From Sphingomonadales bacterium (lineage in GTDB: Bacteria; Pseudomonadota; Alphaproteobacteria; Sphingomonadales; Sphingomonadaceae): DNA of 64,000 nt. Positions 1 to 9,248 of the stretch are shown here, piece after piece. Under the pieces are notes generated by a model, which was given only the letters and a program-made list of their open reading frames with translations, ran no database searches and was not told where the DNA came from. The position numbers were made by a program, and so were the translations under genes. The stretch spans positions 868,001 to 932,000 of the forward strand of contig JAIXPC010000002.1 of the NCBI GenBank assembly GCA_027486415.1, in the 5' to 3' direction. Position 1 is the stretch's first letter; each line of letters begins with the position of its first letter.

Positions 1-904
1 CGCGGCTGGGCAGTGCCCGGCCCATGATGCCGGCGAACCATGCATTGGCTGCCAACGCCGCATCGAGATTATAGCCTGTCGCGATGCCTGATTTTTCAAA
101 CAGATAGATCAATTCCTCGGTGCCGACATTGCCGGCGGCGCCGGGCGCGAACGGGCAGCCGCCTAGTCCGCCGAGCGCGCTGTCAAAGGTTCGGCAGCCG
201 GCCATGTAGCCGGCCCAGGCGTTGGCGGGGGCGAGGCCCCGCGTGTCGTGCAGGTGCAGGCGGATCGGGATGGGTGCGATGGCGTCGATTACGCGTGCCG
301 TCAGGTCGCCAACCTGCCCCGGAACGGCGACACCGATCGTGTCGGCCAGAGCGATTTCTTGGGCGCCAGCGTCGGCCATGCGCTTGGCAAGGTCCACGAT
401 CCGGTCGGCGGGGACGGGGCCTTCATAAGGGCAACCGAAGGCGGCGCTGATCGTCACCTGGGCGTAAAGCCCTGCGTTCTTTGCCATTTTCAGCATGGCC
501 GTGTTGGCCGTGATGCCGTCCGCGATGGTCTGGCCCTGGTTGACGACGCCAAATGTGTCGCTGGCCACCAGCACGCAGCCCGCCTCGTCAAGCGGCCGTG
601 CCGTGTCCAGGCTGGCGATGGCGCGGGCCACCCCGCGCTCGTTCAGGCAGAGGCCGATCATGCGAACGCCGGGAGCGGCGGGAAGCCCGGCAACGATGGT
701 TTCGGCGTCGGCCATCTGCGGCACGCGGCGCGGATTCACAAAGCTTGCAACTTCGATGCGGCGGGCACCAATGGCGATCAGATGGTCAACCAAAGCCAGC
801 TTGTTGGCACTGGAGACCAGCGTTTGTTCGTTCTGGAGGCCATCGCGGGGCGCGACCTCGACGATGGAGACCGGATCGGCGGCAATTGGGCTGGCGGCGG
901 ACAT
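1..904 (-). CDS. Hydroxymethylglutaryl-CoA lyase-like, truncated by the window edge (3' end missing)
   Basis: Minus-strand translation from 904 begins MSAASPIAADPVSIVEVAPRDGLQNEQTLVSSANKLALVDHLIAIGARRIEVASFVNPRRVPQMAD, typical of the HMG-CoA lyase N-terminus. Confidence 0.88.
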   Translation of the reverse strand, partial: MSAASPIAADPVSIVEVAPRDGLQNEQTLVSSANKLALVDHLIAIGARRIEVASFVNPRRVPQMADAETIVAGLPAAPGVRMIGLCLNERGVARAIASLDTARPLDEAGCVLVASDTFGVVNQGQTIADGITANTAMLKMAKNAGLYAQVTISAAFGCPYEGPVPADRIVDLAKRMADAGAQEIALADTIGVAVPGQVGDLTARVIDAIAPIPIRLHLHDTRGLAPANAWAGYMAGCRTFDSALGGLGGCPFAPGAAGNVGTEELIYLFEKSGIATGYNLDAALAANAWFAGIMGRALPSR

Positions 905-910
905 GGCGTT

Positions 911-920
911 TTGTATACAA
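911..920. promoter_or_regulatory. Candidate GntR-family operator TTGTATACAA (site 1)
   Basis: Perfect 10-bp palindrome in the HMG-CoA lyase/isochorismatase divergent intergenic region; same sequence recurs at 2327-2336. Confidence 0.7.
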
Positions 921-968
921 AGCCGTGATCGGCCTGTATAGAGCGCCGGGCAGGAGAAATCGTTCATT

Positions 969-1598
969 ATGACCGATGCAGACGCGGATTATGCGGCAGC
1001 GGGCTTTGGCCAGGGCCTGGTGCCTGGCCCGCGGCCGGCGCTGGTGATGATCGATTTCGCGCGCGCCTATTTCGATCCGGCTTCGCCTCTTTACGCGGGG
1101 GTTGAGCGTGCGCGCGACATGGCGACGCGGGTGCTGGCGGCTGCCCGGCGCTGTGCCGTGCCGGTGTTTCACACCCGGGTGGAGTATCAGCCCGGTGGCG
1201 CCGATGGCGGGGTGTTCTATCGCAAGATCGCAGCGCTGAAGGCGTTTGATGCCGGCAGTCCGCTTGGCGATTTCGAGCCGCCGCTGCTGCCCGAGGGTGG
1301 GGAGGTGGTGATCACCAAGCAGTATCCATCCGCCTTCTTCGGTACGGATCTGGCCGCTCGCCTGAAGGCAGGTGGCATCGACACGCTGGTGATCTGCGGC
1401 CTGTCCACATCGGGCTGCGTGCGGGCTTCGGCGGTGGACGCTATCTGCCACGGGTTCGTCCCCGTCATCGTGGCCGATGCCGTTGGCGACCGGTTGCCGG
1501 CGGTGCACGATGCCAATTTGTTCGATCTGGCCGCCAAGACCGCAGAGTTGCGGATGGCGGATGAGATTATCGTTTATTTCGAGGGGCTTGCGTCCTGA
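969..1598 (+). CDS. Isochorismatase-family cysteine hydrolase (N-carbamoylsarcosine amidase-like)
   Basis: LVMIDFARAY (Asp), VVITKQYPSAFFGTDL (Lys), CGLSTSGCVRASAVDA (Cys) motifs. Confidence 0.88.
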   Translation: MTDADADYAAAGFGQGLVPGPRPALVMIDFARAYFDPASPLYAGVERARDMATRVLAAARRCAVPVFHTRVEYQPGGADGGVFYRKIAALKAFDAGSPLGDFEPPLLPEGGEVVITKQYPSAFFGTDLAARLKAGGIDTLVICGLSTSGCVRASAVDAICHGFVPVIVADAVGDRLPAVHDANLFDLAAKTAELRMADEIIVYFEGLAS

Positions 1599-2254
1599 AA
1601 CGCGTGCAGCGCGCGCCGGATATGCGCGGTCATTATCGCGCGTGCCCACTCTTCATCATGGGCAGCAAAGGCCTGGATCAGCTGTCCGTGCTCATGGGCT
1701 GACCGGGCCAGATCGGCCCGGTCATATCGGGTCGCCGTGCGCCGCACGATCGGCTGTTCCACGAGGCTGGCCAGCATGGCGACCAGCCGTGCGGAGGCCG
1801 ATGCATTCAGCACCAGATCGTGGAAGCGGCGATTTTCGCCGAGAAAGCGCGCAATGTCTGGCGTGGGCTGGGCGATGGCGGCTTCGATGGCGGCGTTGCA
1901 CTGGCGCAGGCTGTCCAGCTGGGCTGCGGTGATGCGCTGTGCCGCGCGGGCGGCGGCATGGCCTTCCAGCATGGCGCGCAGCGCAAACATCTCGGCAACG
2001 TCGTCAACGTCCCATTCGGCGACGACCAGCCGGCCGCCGGGCGTGCGGAAGGCGTAATGCTCTGCCTCCAGCCGGCGCAGCGCATCGCGGATCGGTGTGC
2101 GCGACACGCCAACGATATCGGCCAGCGCCTCTTCCCTGAGCGGCGTGCCGGGGCTGGCATCGCCGGCCAGGATCAGGCTGCGGATCTCGGCATAGGCGCG
2201 ATCGGCAGCCTTGCTGGCGGCGGCTTTCTTGGACGCAGAACCCGGCATGATCAT
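1574..2254 (-). CDS. GntR-family transcriptional regulator with FCD domain
   Basis: N-terminal wHTH AYAEIRSLILAGDASPGTPLREEALADIVGVSRTPIRDALRRLEAEHY, then FCD-like ALRAMLEGHAAARAA...ENRRFHDLVL...EHGQLIQAFAAHD. Confidence 0.92.
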   Translation of the reverse strand: MIMPGSASKKAAASKAADRAYAEIRSLILAGDASPGTPLREEALADIVGVSRTPIRDALRRLEAEHYAFRTPGGRLVVAEWDVDDVAEMFALRAMLEGHAAARAAQRITAAQLDSLRQCNAAIEAAIAQPTPDIARFLGENRRFHDLVLNASASARLVAMLASLVEQPIVRRTATRYDRADLARSAHEHGQLIQAFAAHDEEWARAIMTAHIRRALHAFQDASPSK

Positions 2255-2326
2255 CCTGTGACAAATTGATCGCGCCGCGGGGATTTGCAGCGAAACGGAC
2301 GAATGCCGGCTTGCCAGCATGGTGTT

Positions 2327-2336
2327 TTGTATACAA
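2327..2336. promoter_or_regulatory. Candidate GntR-family operator TTGTATACAA (site 2)
   Basis: Identical palindrome in the GntR/TonB-receptor divergent intergenic region; extended match CATGGyGTTTTGTATACAAwr with site 1. Confidence 0.7.
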
Positions 2337-2403
2337 TAAGGCCCGACATGGCGCCAGACAATTAGCGGGAGGAGCTGTTGTGGCGCAAGCGGGGAGCGAC
2401 CAG

Positions 2404-4992
2404 ATGAGCGAAATTCGCAACCAATTTCAGTCCTTTTCGGCGCTGCACTCGCTGCCGAATCTGCGGCGCGTGCGGACATCGGCTGCGCTGCTGGCGACCG
2501 TTTCGGGCCTGATGCTGGCCAATCCTGCCCTTTCGCAGCAAACGGCTGACACGGCTGCGGCCGACGATGGCGAGATCCTGGTCACTGCCCGGCGCAGCAG
2601 CGAGCGCCTGATTGACGTGCCCGCCACGGTTTCGGTGATCACAGCCGATACGCTGGCCGCAACCGGCACCTTCCGCGCCCAGGAAATGCTGCAGCTCACC
2701 CCCGGCGTGACGATCGTTTCGGGCACTGCCGAAGCCGGTGACACCCAGATCAACATCCGCGGCCTGAACGGTGCGCGCGATGCCGAGAGCAGCGTGGCGC
2801 TGGTGGTGGACGGCATCCTGAAGACCAACACCGCCCAGCTGAACCAGGTGCAGGGCACGTTGCGCCAGGTCGAAGTGCTGAAGGGGCCGCAGGGCGCGCT
2901 TTATGGCCGCAACGCGGCTGCCGGTGCCATCGTCATGTCCACCTTGAAGCCGACGGAGGTGCTGTCGGGTGCGGTGCGCGCCAATTATGGCGAATTGGGC
3001 ACGGCGCAGGCCTTTGCCCACGTCGCCGGCCCGATCAGCGACCGCATCGGTTTCGTGCTGTCGGCCAATTATCAGACCACCGATGGTTTCTGGCGCAACG
3101 AATTCCTGGGCAATGCCAAGGTGGTCGACGATCAGGAAAACTATGGTGTCGATGGCCGGGTGATCGCCAGGCTGGGCGATGCCACCACGCTTGATGTCAA
3201 GGCGCGCTATGCCAAGCTGTCGGGTGCCTCGATCAACTTCAACGCCAGTTTCCACCTGCCCAATTTCGCGGCGGTGAACCCGGCGTTTTACGAGAATGTC
3301 AACAATCGCCGGTTCCGTTATTACAGCAACATCCGCCCGACCAACGACCAGGAAACCTGGGAAACCTCCGCCCGGATCGAGCATGATTTCGGCACCGGCA
3401 AGCTGACTGGCTGGCTGCTCTACAGCAATGTCGACCAGTCGCTCACCGCCGATGGCACTTCGGCCGATTTCGCCCGCTACACCTTCCCGGGCGCGACCGC
3501 CGCCAGCCAGGCCGCGGCTGCGCGCTGCGCCGCCACCACGCTGCAGCTGGCCGGCTTTCCGCTGAACCCGCCGACGTTCATCGGCACCAGTTCCACCCCG
3601 TTCATCTTCAATCCGGCCAGCGGCTCCACCTATGGCGCCTACAGCCCGACCACCTGCGACGGCACCCAGCTGCAGACCCGCAGCCAGAAGGACATCTCGG
3701 GCGAAATCCGCTATGCCTCCACGCTGGATGGTCCGATCAACTGGTCGGTTGGCCTTTATTATCTGAACATCGATCGCGAAACCGGCGTCAGCCTGGGGGC
3801 CGATCTGGGCCAGGGCGTGTCGCGCCAGCTTTACAACGCGCCCGGATCGTCGAACCCGACCAGCCAGCTGTTCAACGATCGGTTCCGCACCGATGTCTAT
3901 GCCGCCTTCGGCTCGCTGGACTGGAAGCCGGTGGACGCGATGACGGTGGGCCTGGCCCTGCGTTACGACATCGAACGCCGCCGCGCCGACAATCTGGTGC
4001 CGTTCGTCACCGATCCCATCACCGGCGGCCCGATCAACCCCGGCCAGAACGGTGGCCCGATCCCGCCGGCGGAAAACACCTTCAAGCAGCTGCAGCCCAA
4101 GGTGACGCTGGCGTACAAGCTGGATGACGACAACAGCCTGTTTGCCAACTGGGGCGTGGGCTTCAAGGCCGGCGGCTTCAACAACCAGGGCTCGGCCGCC
4201 ATCGTCAACAACAACTTCAACAACGGTCGCGTGCCCGGCACCATCAACGCCGGGGTGACGATCAACGATCAATATCGCCTCGAACGCTCGTCGGCCTTTG
4301 AAGCCGGCATCAAGGGCAGCATCCTCGATGGCCGCGTCACCTATGATCTTGCCGGCTATTACACCCGCGTGCGCGACATGCAGTTCTTCGAATTCTTCGT
4401 CGGCGGCTTTGGCCTGCTGCGCGTCGTGTCGAACATCGACCGGGTCGACCTGTGGGGCGGCGAACTCAACCTGACGGCGAAGATCGTCGAAGGCTGGACG
4501 CTGTTTGGTTCGGGCAACATGACCGGCAGCCAGATCAAGGCCAACCGCAGCCGGCCCGACACGGTTGGCAACAAGAGCCCCTATACCGCCGATTACACGC
4601 TGAATCTGGGCACGCAGATCAGCGTGCCCATGAACGACGCGCTGAAGGCCAATTTCCGCGCCGATTACCGCCTCACTGGCCCGACCTGGTTCCACAGCGT
4701 GCAGGATCAGGAAAAGCCGACCCTGTTCAGCGGCCTGCTGCCGATTTCGGCGCTGGCGCTGCCCGGTTTCGTGGGCAACGCCCGATATGACGTGACGCAG
4801 CGCAAGGCGTTCGGCATCGTCAACCTGCGCGCCGGCATCGAAGGCCGCAACTGGCAGGTTTCGATCTTTGCCAACAACTTGCTGGACCAGAAGTGGCTGA
4901 ACGAGGTCATCCCCGCCATCGAATTTGGCGGATCGTTCATTTCGCCGGGTCAGCGCCGCGTGATTGGTGGGGAACTCAGCTTCAAGTTCTGA
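2404..4992 (+). CDS. TonB-dependent receptor
   Basis: Signal-peptide-like N-terminus; plug EILVTARRSSERLIDVPATVSVI...VEVLKGPQGALYGRNAAAGAI; C-terminal FANNLLDQKWLNE...RRVIGGELSFKF. Confidence 0.95.
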   Translation: MSEIRNQFQSFSALHSLPNLRRVRTSAALLATVSGLMLANPALSQQTADTAAADDGEILVTARRSSERLIDVPATVSVITADTLAATGTFRAQEMLQLTPGVTIVSGTAEAGDTQINIRGLNGARDAESSVALVVDGILKTNTAQLNQVQGTLRQVEVLKGPQGALYGRNAAAGAIVMSTLKPTEVLSGAVRANYGELGTAQAFAHVAGPISDRIGFVLSANYQTTDGFWRNEFLGNAKVVDDQENYGVDGRVIARLGDATTLDVKARYAKLSGASINFNASFHLPNFAAVNPAFYENVNNRRFRYYSNIRPTNDQETWETSARIEHDFGTGKLTGWLLYSNVDQSLTADGTSADFARYTFPGATAASQAAAARCAATTLQLAGFPLNPPTFIGTSSTPFIFNPASGSTYGAYSPTTCDGTQLQTRSQKDISGEIRYASTLDGPINWSVGLYYLNIDRETGVSLGADLGQGVSRQLYNAPGSSNPTSQLFNDRFRTDVYAAFGSLDWKPVDAMTVGLALRYDIERRRADNLVPFVTDPITGGPINPGQNGGPIPPAENTFKQLQPKVTLAYKLDDDNSLFANWGVGFKAGGFNNQGSAAIVNNNFNNGRVPGTINAGVTINDQYRLERSSAFEAGIKGSILDGRVTYDLAGYYTRVRDMQFFEFFVGGFGLLRVVSNIDRVDLWGGELNLTAKIVEGWTLFGSGNMTGSQIKANRSRPDTVGNKSPYTADYTLNLGTQISVPMNDALKANFRADYRLTGPTWFHSVQDQEKPTLFSGLLPISALALPGFVGNARYDVTQRKAFGIVNLRAGIEGRNWQVSIFANNLLDQKWLNEVIPAIEFGGSFISPGQRRVIGGELSFKF

Positions 4993-5053
4993 TACCGTCT
5001 GCTATCCGGTCGTCTCCCCCCGGGATGACCTGATCGGCGGGCACGCCCCGCCC

Positions 5054-5101
5054 GGCCCGTCGCTCCACCCCACCCAGGAGCGACGGGCCGTTCGCGTTTT
5101 T
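5054..5101 (+). terminator. Rho-independent terminator after the TonB receptor
   Basis: GGCCCGTCGCTCC ... GGAGCGACGGGCC 13-bp stem followed by GTTCGCGTTTTT. Confidence 0.75.
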
Positions 5102-5119
5102 GGGGCAGGGTCTTGAAAA

Positions 5120-5722
5120 TCAGGCGAAATTGAAGCTGATCGAGATGCGATCGGCCTTGGCGGCGCTGGTCATCACTTCGTGGCGCAGCCAGCTTTCCCA
5201 CAGCAGCAGCGTGCCGGCGGCCGGTTCGACATGGACGAAATGGCGCTGTTCGGGCGGCGCATCGGGGTGGCGCGGCGGGGCGTGCATCAGCATCGGCAGC
5301 CGCGGGTCTTCAAAACGGATGGCACCGGCGCCGGCTGGCACCTCCACATAGAGCGTGCCGGAAATCGTGCTGTGCGGGTGGATGTGGCCGCTGTGGCCAC
5401 CGCCGGGTTTCAGGATGTTGATCCACAGGCTGTCGATGCGCGGCTTGCGGCCACCCATGTCGAGATGGGCCGCAGCGGCGAAGGCCTGGGCCTGGCGGAC
5501 AAGCCAGCGCGCCAGATCGGCAAAGGCCGGATCGCGCGCCGGCAGATCATTCAGCGAGGCATAGCTGGTGTAGCCGCGATAGGCGTGGTCGCGGCTCCAG
5601 CGGCGACCGGCGCCATCATCGGCGGCAATGGCGCGGCAGCTGTGCGCGAGATCGGCGAGCAGGCCGGCATCATCAAGCGCGGAGCGCCACAGGGGCGTGG
5701 GGAACAGCATCTGGATGGCCAT
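5120..5722 (-). CDS. Putative 2OG-Fe(II) oxygenase (TIGR02466-like)
   Basis: LFPTPLWRSAL, LWINILKPGGGHSGHIHPHSTISGTLYVEVPAGAGAIRFEDPR, HVEPAAGTLLLWESWLRHEV. Confidence 0.85.
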   Translation of the reverse strand: MAIQMLFPTPLWRSALDDAGLLADLAHSCRAIAADDGAGRRWSRDHAYRGYTSYASLNDLPARDPAFADLARWLVRQAQAFAAAAHLDMGGRKPRIDSLWINILKPGGGHSGHIHPHSTISGTLYVEVPAGAGAIRFEDPRLPMLMHAPPRHPDAPPEQRHFVHVEPAAGTLLLWESWLRHEVMTSAAKADRISISFNFA

Positions 5723-5875
5723 GCTGGCGGCATGGCCGCTTGAGCCTTCCGGTGCAAGCCCCGGCGCGATTCCTCCGAAATGGCGGCGATTTGCACCGAT
5801 GCTGCGCTTTGCCCCGCAAGTCGGGCCGGCGGGCGGCCGTTATCCGCTGGAAACCAGCCACTGGAGACACGGGTG

Positions 5876-7039
5876 ATGACGGCAGGGACGGTGCGCGCGA
5901 TGATGGTGGCGGGGCTGGCCGTGCTGGCCAGTGCGGCCAGTGCACAGGCAATCATCACGCTGACACCGACCAGCAACCAGCGCAGCGTGCTGGGATCCCT
6001 GCGCCCCGGCGACACGCTGCGGATCAGCGGGAATTTCACCACGCCCTTCGTGATCCGCAACCGCGATTTCGGCAATGTGCGGGTGGATGCGCGCAGCGCG
6101 ACCTTCCAGGGCGGCATGGCGCTGGTGAATGTGCAGAACCTGTCCATCACCGGCGGCACCTATGGCCGATCCGATATCGATCTGGCGGCCTGGCACACGG
6201 TGCGCGTGGAATCGAGCAGCAACATCAGCCTGCGCGATGGCCTGTTCCTGGGCAATGGCGATCAGCGCGGATCGGGCCTGCAGGTGGTGCTTTCCAACCA
6301 GGTGACGGTGCGTGATTCCCGCTTCACCGGGCACGGCACCGGGCTGGGCGTCAGGACATCCACGAACGTGCTGGTGACGCGCAACAACATCATCGGCAGC
6401 ACCGGCGATGGCATCAACGTCATCGACAGCCAGCGCGTTGTCGTGTCCCACAACAGCTGTTCGGCCTTTGTGCCGGGGCCGGGCGCGCATCCGGACTGCA
6501 TCCAGCTGTGGAGCCTGGCCGGCCGTCCGCTGCAATCCGATATCGCCGTCATCAACAACAGCGCCATCGGCGACATGCAGGCGTTCGTGTCGTTCGATCC
6601 GCGCACCGGCAGTGGCAACCGCCTGATCTTTGCCGGCAATTATGCCGCCGTCACCTACACGCACGGGGTGAGCTGCACGCGCTGCAACGACAGCATCTTC
6701 ATCGACAATGTGCTGACCAACCTGCCCGGTGCGCGCTGGGGCGCGCCCAGTGTGCGGTTGACCGAAGGCACCGGCAATCTTGTCGCCAACAACCAGACAT
6801 TCGACGTCCGCCAGCTGGCGCTGCAACCGGGCTTTGTGCTGCCGGGGCCGGCGTGGTCAAACTTCGTGCCCAGCTTTGCCGGGCTGGTGGGCAGCCGCCT
6901 TGATCTCGTGCCGTGGGGGGCGGGCGGCGTCTCCCCGGCGGCGGTGCCGGAACCGGCCAACTGGCTGACGATGGGGCTGGGCTTTGCGATGATCGGGCGG
7001 ATGTTGCGGCGGCGCGGACCGCGGCGGGTGATGGCCTGA
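5876..7039 (+). CDS. Right-handed beta-helix repeat protein with PEP-CTERM sorting signal
   Basis: Signal peptide; repeated NNIIGSTGDGINVIDSQRVVVSHNS-type beta-helix turns; C-terminal VPEPANWLTMGLGFAMIGRMLRRRGPRR. Confidence 0.85.
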   Translation: MTAGTVRAMMVAGLAVLASAASAQAIITLTPTSNQRSVLGSLRPGDTLRISGNFTTPFVIRNRDFGNVRVDARSATFQGGMALVNVQNLSITGGTYGRSDIDLAAWHTVRVESSSNISLRDGLFLGNGDQRGSGLQVVLSNQVTVRDSRFTGHGTGLGVRTSTNVLVTRNNIIGSTGDGINVIDSQRVVVSHNSCSAFVPGPGAHPDCIQLWSLAGRPLQSDIAVINNSAIGDMQAFVSFDPRTGSGNRLIFAGNYAAVTYTHGVSCTRCNDSIFIDNVLTNLPGARWGAPSVRLTEGTGNLVANNQTFDVRQLALQPGFVLPGPAWSNFVPSFAGLVGSRLDLVPWGAGGVSPAAVPEPANWLTMGLGFAMIGRMLRRRGPRRVMA

Positions 7040-7540
7040 TCAGGGCGCGATCAGGCTGCGCTGCATCATGACGATATCCAGCGGGCGCCCGAATTTCTCT
7101 CCCACCTGCGACAGCAGGCCGACCCGTTCGAACCCGCATGAGGCGTGCAGCGCGACGGAGGCGGTGTTGCCGCTGTCGCCGATCACCGCGATCAGCTGGC
7201 GGAACCCGGCGCGTCGCGCTGCGCCCACCGCCGCCCCCAGCAGCGCCTGGCCGATGCCGGTGCGCTGGGCATCGGGGGCGACATAGACGCTGGTTTCGCC
7301 GCAATAACGATAGGCGGCACGATCGCGGAACTGGGTGACATAGGCATAGCCATCGACCTTGCCCATCGTCACGTGCACCAGCCACGGCCAGCCATGCGAT
7401 GTCACCCGCATCAGCCGCGTCGCCATTTCGGCCGGGCTGGGCGGATCAATCTCGAAACTCGCGGTGCCGGACAGGACGGCGGGCGCGTAGATGGCAGCAA
7501 GTGCAGACGCGTCTTCGGCGCGGGCCGGGCGGATGCTCAT
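7040..7540 (-). CDS. GNAT-family N-acetyltransferase (phosphinothricin acetyltransferase-like)
   Basis: SIRPARAEDASALAAIYAPAVLSGTASFE...ETSVYVAPDAQRTGIGQALLGAAV. Confidence 0.88.
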   Translation of the reverse strand: MSIRPARAEDASALAAIYAPAVLSGTASFEIDPPSPAEMATRLMRVTSHGWPWLVHVTMGKVDGYAYVTQFRDRAAYRYCGETSVYVAPDAQRTGIGQALLGAAVGAARRAGFRQLIAVIGDSGNTASVALHASCGFERVGLLSQVGEKFGRPLDIVMMQRSLIAP

Positions 7541-7878
7541 ATGGTTTCCAGCGCCCGTTCGACGGGACGGGCAAGCACGGTGCCACCGGGGCCGATGACC
7601 ACGGGCCGGTTGATCAACACGGGATCGCTGGCCATGGCGGCAAGGATGGCCGCATCGTCGGCATCGGGCAATCCGCGCGCTTCCGCATCGGTGCCGCGGG
7701 TGCGAAGCAGGGCCTTGGCCCCGCCCACCGCTGCCGCCACCCGTGCCAGCGTGGCGGCATCCGGCGGCGTTTTCAGATACTCGATCACGGTCAGATCATG
7801 GCCGGCGTGCTGCAGCAGCGCCAGCGCATTTCGCGACGTGCCGCACTTGGGATTGTGCCAGATGGTGATGCTCGCCAT
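7537..7878 (-). CDS. Arsenate reductase (ArsC, glutaredoxin-type) family
   Basis: ITIWHNPKCGTSRNALALLQHAGHDLTVIEYLKTPPD...VLINRPVVI. Confidence 0.9.
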   Translation of the reverse strand: MASITIWHNPKCGTSRNALALLQHAGHDLTVIEYLKTPPDAATLARVAAAVGGAKALLRTRGTDAEARGLPDADDAAILAAMASDPVLINRPVVIGPGGTVLARPVERALETI

Positions 7879-8068
7879 GTCTGTGCGTTCCGCCGCAGTC
7901 GTTGGGCCGTCTTTGGCGACGACCTTGTTTTTTGGCAGTCTGGCATGGCCTTGCTGGCGAAGTCCAGTGGCAAGGCGGCGCGTCAGGAGGTGTTTGCCCT
8001 GCCACCCCCGACAGCTTGACCGGGCCTGCCGAACTGGCACGGGTGGGCGGCAACCGATTTGGGGAGAG

Positions 8069-9199
8069 ATGCACATGGCCGGGCCGCTGCAGGGTATCAG
8101 GATCATCGAACTGGCCGGGATCGGGCCGGGGCCGTTTGCCGGCATGATGCTGGCCGATCACGGGGCGGAGGTGATCCGCGTCGATCGCCCCGGCGCGCGC
8201 ATCGATGCCCGTGATCCGCTGCTGCGCGGCCGGCGGGTGATCGGCGTCGATCTGAAGAGCGCCGAAGGCAAGGCGCTGGTGCTCGATCTGGTGAAATCCG
8301 CCGATGCGCTGTTCGAAGGCTTCCGCCCCGGCGTGACCGAGCGGCTGGGCCTGGGCCCGGCGGAGTGTCACGCCGTCAACCCGCGCCTGGTCTATGGCCG
8401 CATGACCGGCTGGGGCCAGTTCGGGCCCTATGCCAATGCCGCCGGGCACGACATCAACTATATCGCGCTCGCCGGTGCGCTGCACGCCTATGGTCGCGCT
8501 GGCGACAAGCCGACGCCGCCGATCAACATGGTCGGTGATTTCGGCGGCGGCGGCATGATGCTGGCATTCGGCATGGTTTCGGCACTGCTGCACGCGAAAA
8601 CCACCGGGCAGGGTCAGGTGATCGATTGCGCCATGACCGATGGTGCCGCCGCGCTGATGGCGATGATCTGGGGTTTCCGCGCCAACGGCATCTGGAAGGA
8701 CGAGCGCGGCGTCAACCTGCTCGATACCGGCGCGCACATGTATGACACCTATGAATGTGCCGACGGCAAGTGGATCAGCATCGGCAGCCTGGAACCGCAA
8801 TTCTATGCGCTGTTGCTGGAAAAGACCGGCCTGAAGGACGATGCGGGCTTTGCGAACCAGATGAACAGCGCGAACTGGCCGGCGCTGAAGGAGCGGCTGA
8901 CCGCCCTGTTCAAGACGCGCACCCGCGACGAATGGTGTGCCGACATGGAAATGACCGACGTGTGCTTTGCGCCCGTGCTGTCGATGAGCGAGGCGCCGCA
9001 CCACCCGCACAACGCCGCGAGGCGCACCTTCGTGGAGGCTGACGGCGTGATGCAGCCGGCCCCGGCCCCGCGCTATTCGGCGACGGTGACCGATGCGCCG
9101 CGCATGACGAGGGCCGCCGATACCGATGCGATCCTGGCCGAACTGGGCTATGGCGCGGACAAGGTGGCAGCGCTGAAGGCCGGCGGCACGGTGAAGTGA
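8069..9199 (+). CDS. CaiB/BaiF CoA-transferase family (alpha-methylacyl-CoA racemase-like)
   Basis: MAGPLQGIRIIELAGIGPGPFAGMMLADHGAEVIRVDRP, RRVIGVDLKSAEGKALVLDLVKSADALFEGFRPGV, TGWGQFGPYANAAGHDINYIALAGALH. Confidence 0.94.
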   Translation: MHMAGPLQGIRIIELAGIGPGPFAGMMLADHGAEVIRVDRPGARIDARDPLLRGRRVIGVDLKSAEGKALVLDLVKSADALFEGFRPGVTERLGLGPAECHAVNPRLVYGRMTGWGQFGPYANAAGHDINYIALAGALHAYGRAGDKPTPPINMVGDFGGGGMMLAFGMVSALLHAKTTGQGQVIDCAMTDGAAALMAMIWGFRANGIWKDERGVNLLDTGAHMYDTYECADGKWISIGSLEPQFYALLLEKTGLKDDAGFANQMNSANWPALKERLTALFKTRTRDEWCADMEMTDVCFAPVLSMSEAPHHPHNAARRTFVEADGVMQPAPAPRYSATVTDAPRMTRAADTDAILAELGYGADKVAALKAGGTVK

Positions 9200-9248
9200 G
9201 GGGCAAAGCCCTCTCCCGCCGGGCGCAAGGGTGTCGTAAGACGGCGGC

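Noticed and set aside
1-972. Several plus-strand ORFs (40-450, 248-928, 495-941)
   Set aside because: They overlap the minus-strand HMG-CoA lyase reading frame, which has clear conserved motifs and runs off the window.
2362-4695. 777-aa minus-strand ORF antisense to the TonB receptor
   Set aside because: Mirror-frame artifact of high-GC codon usage; low-complexity H/R/G/D/Q-rich translation and no family motifs, while the plus strand is a clear TonB receptor.
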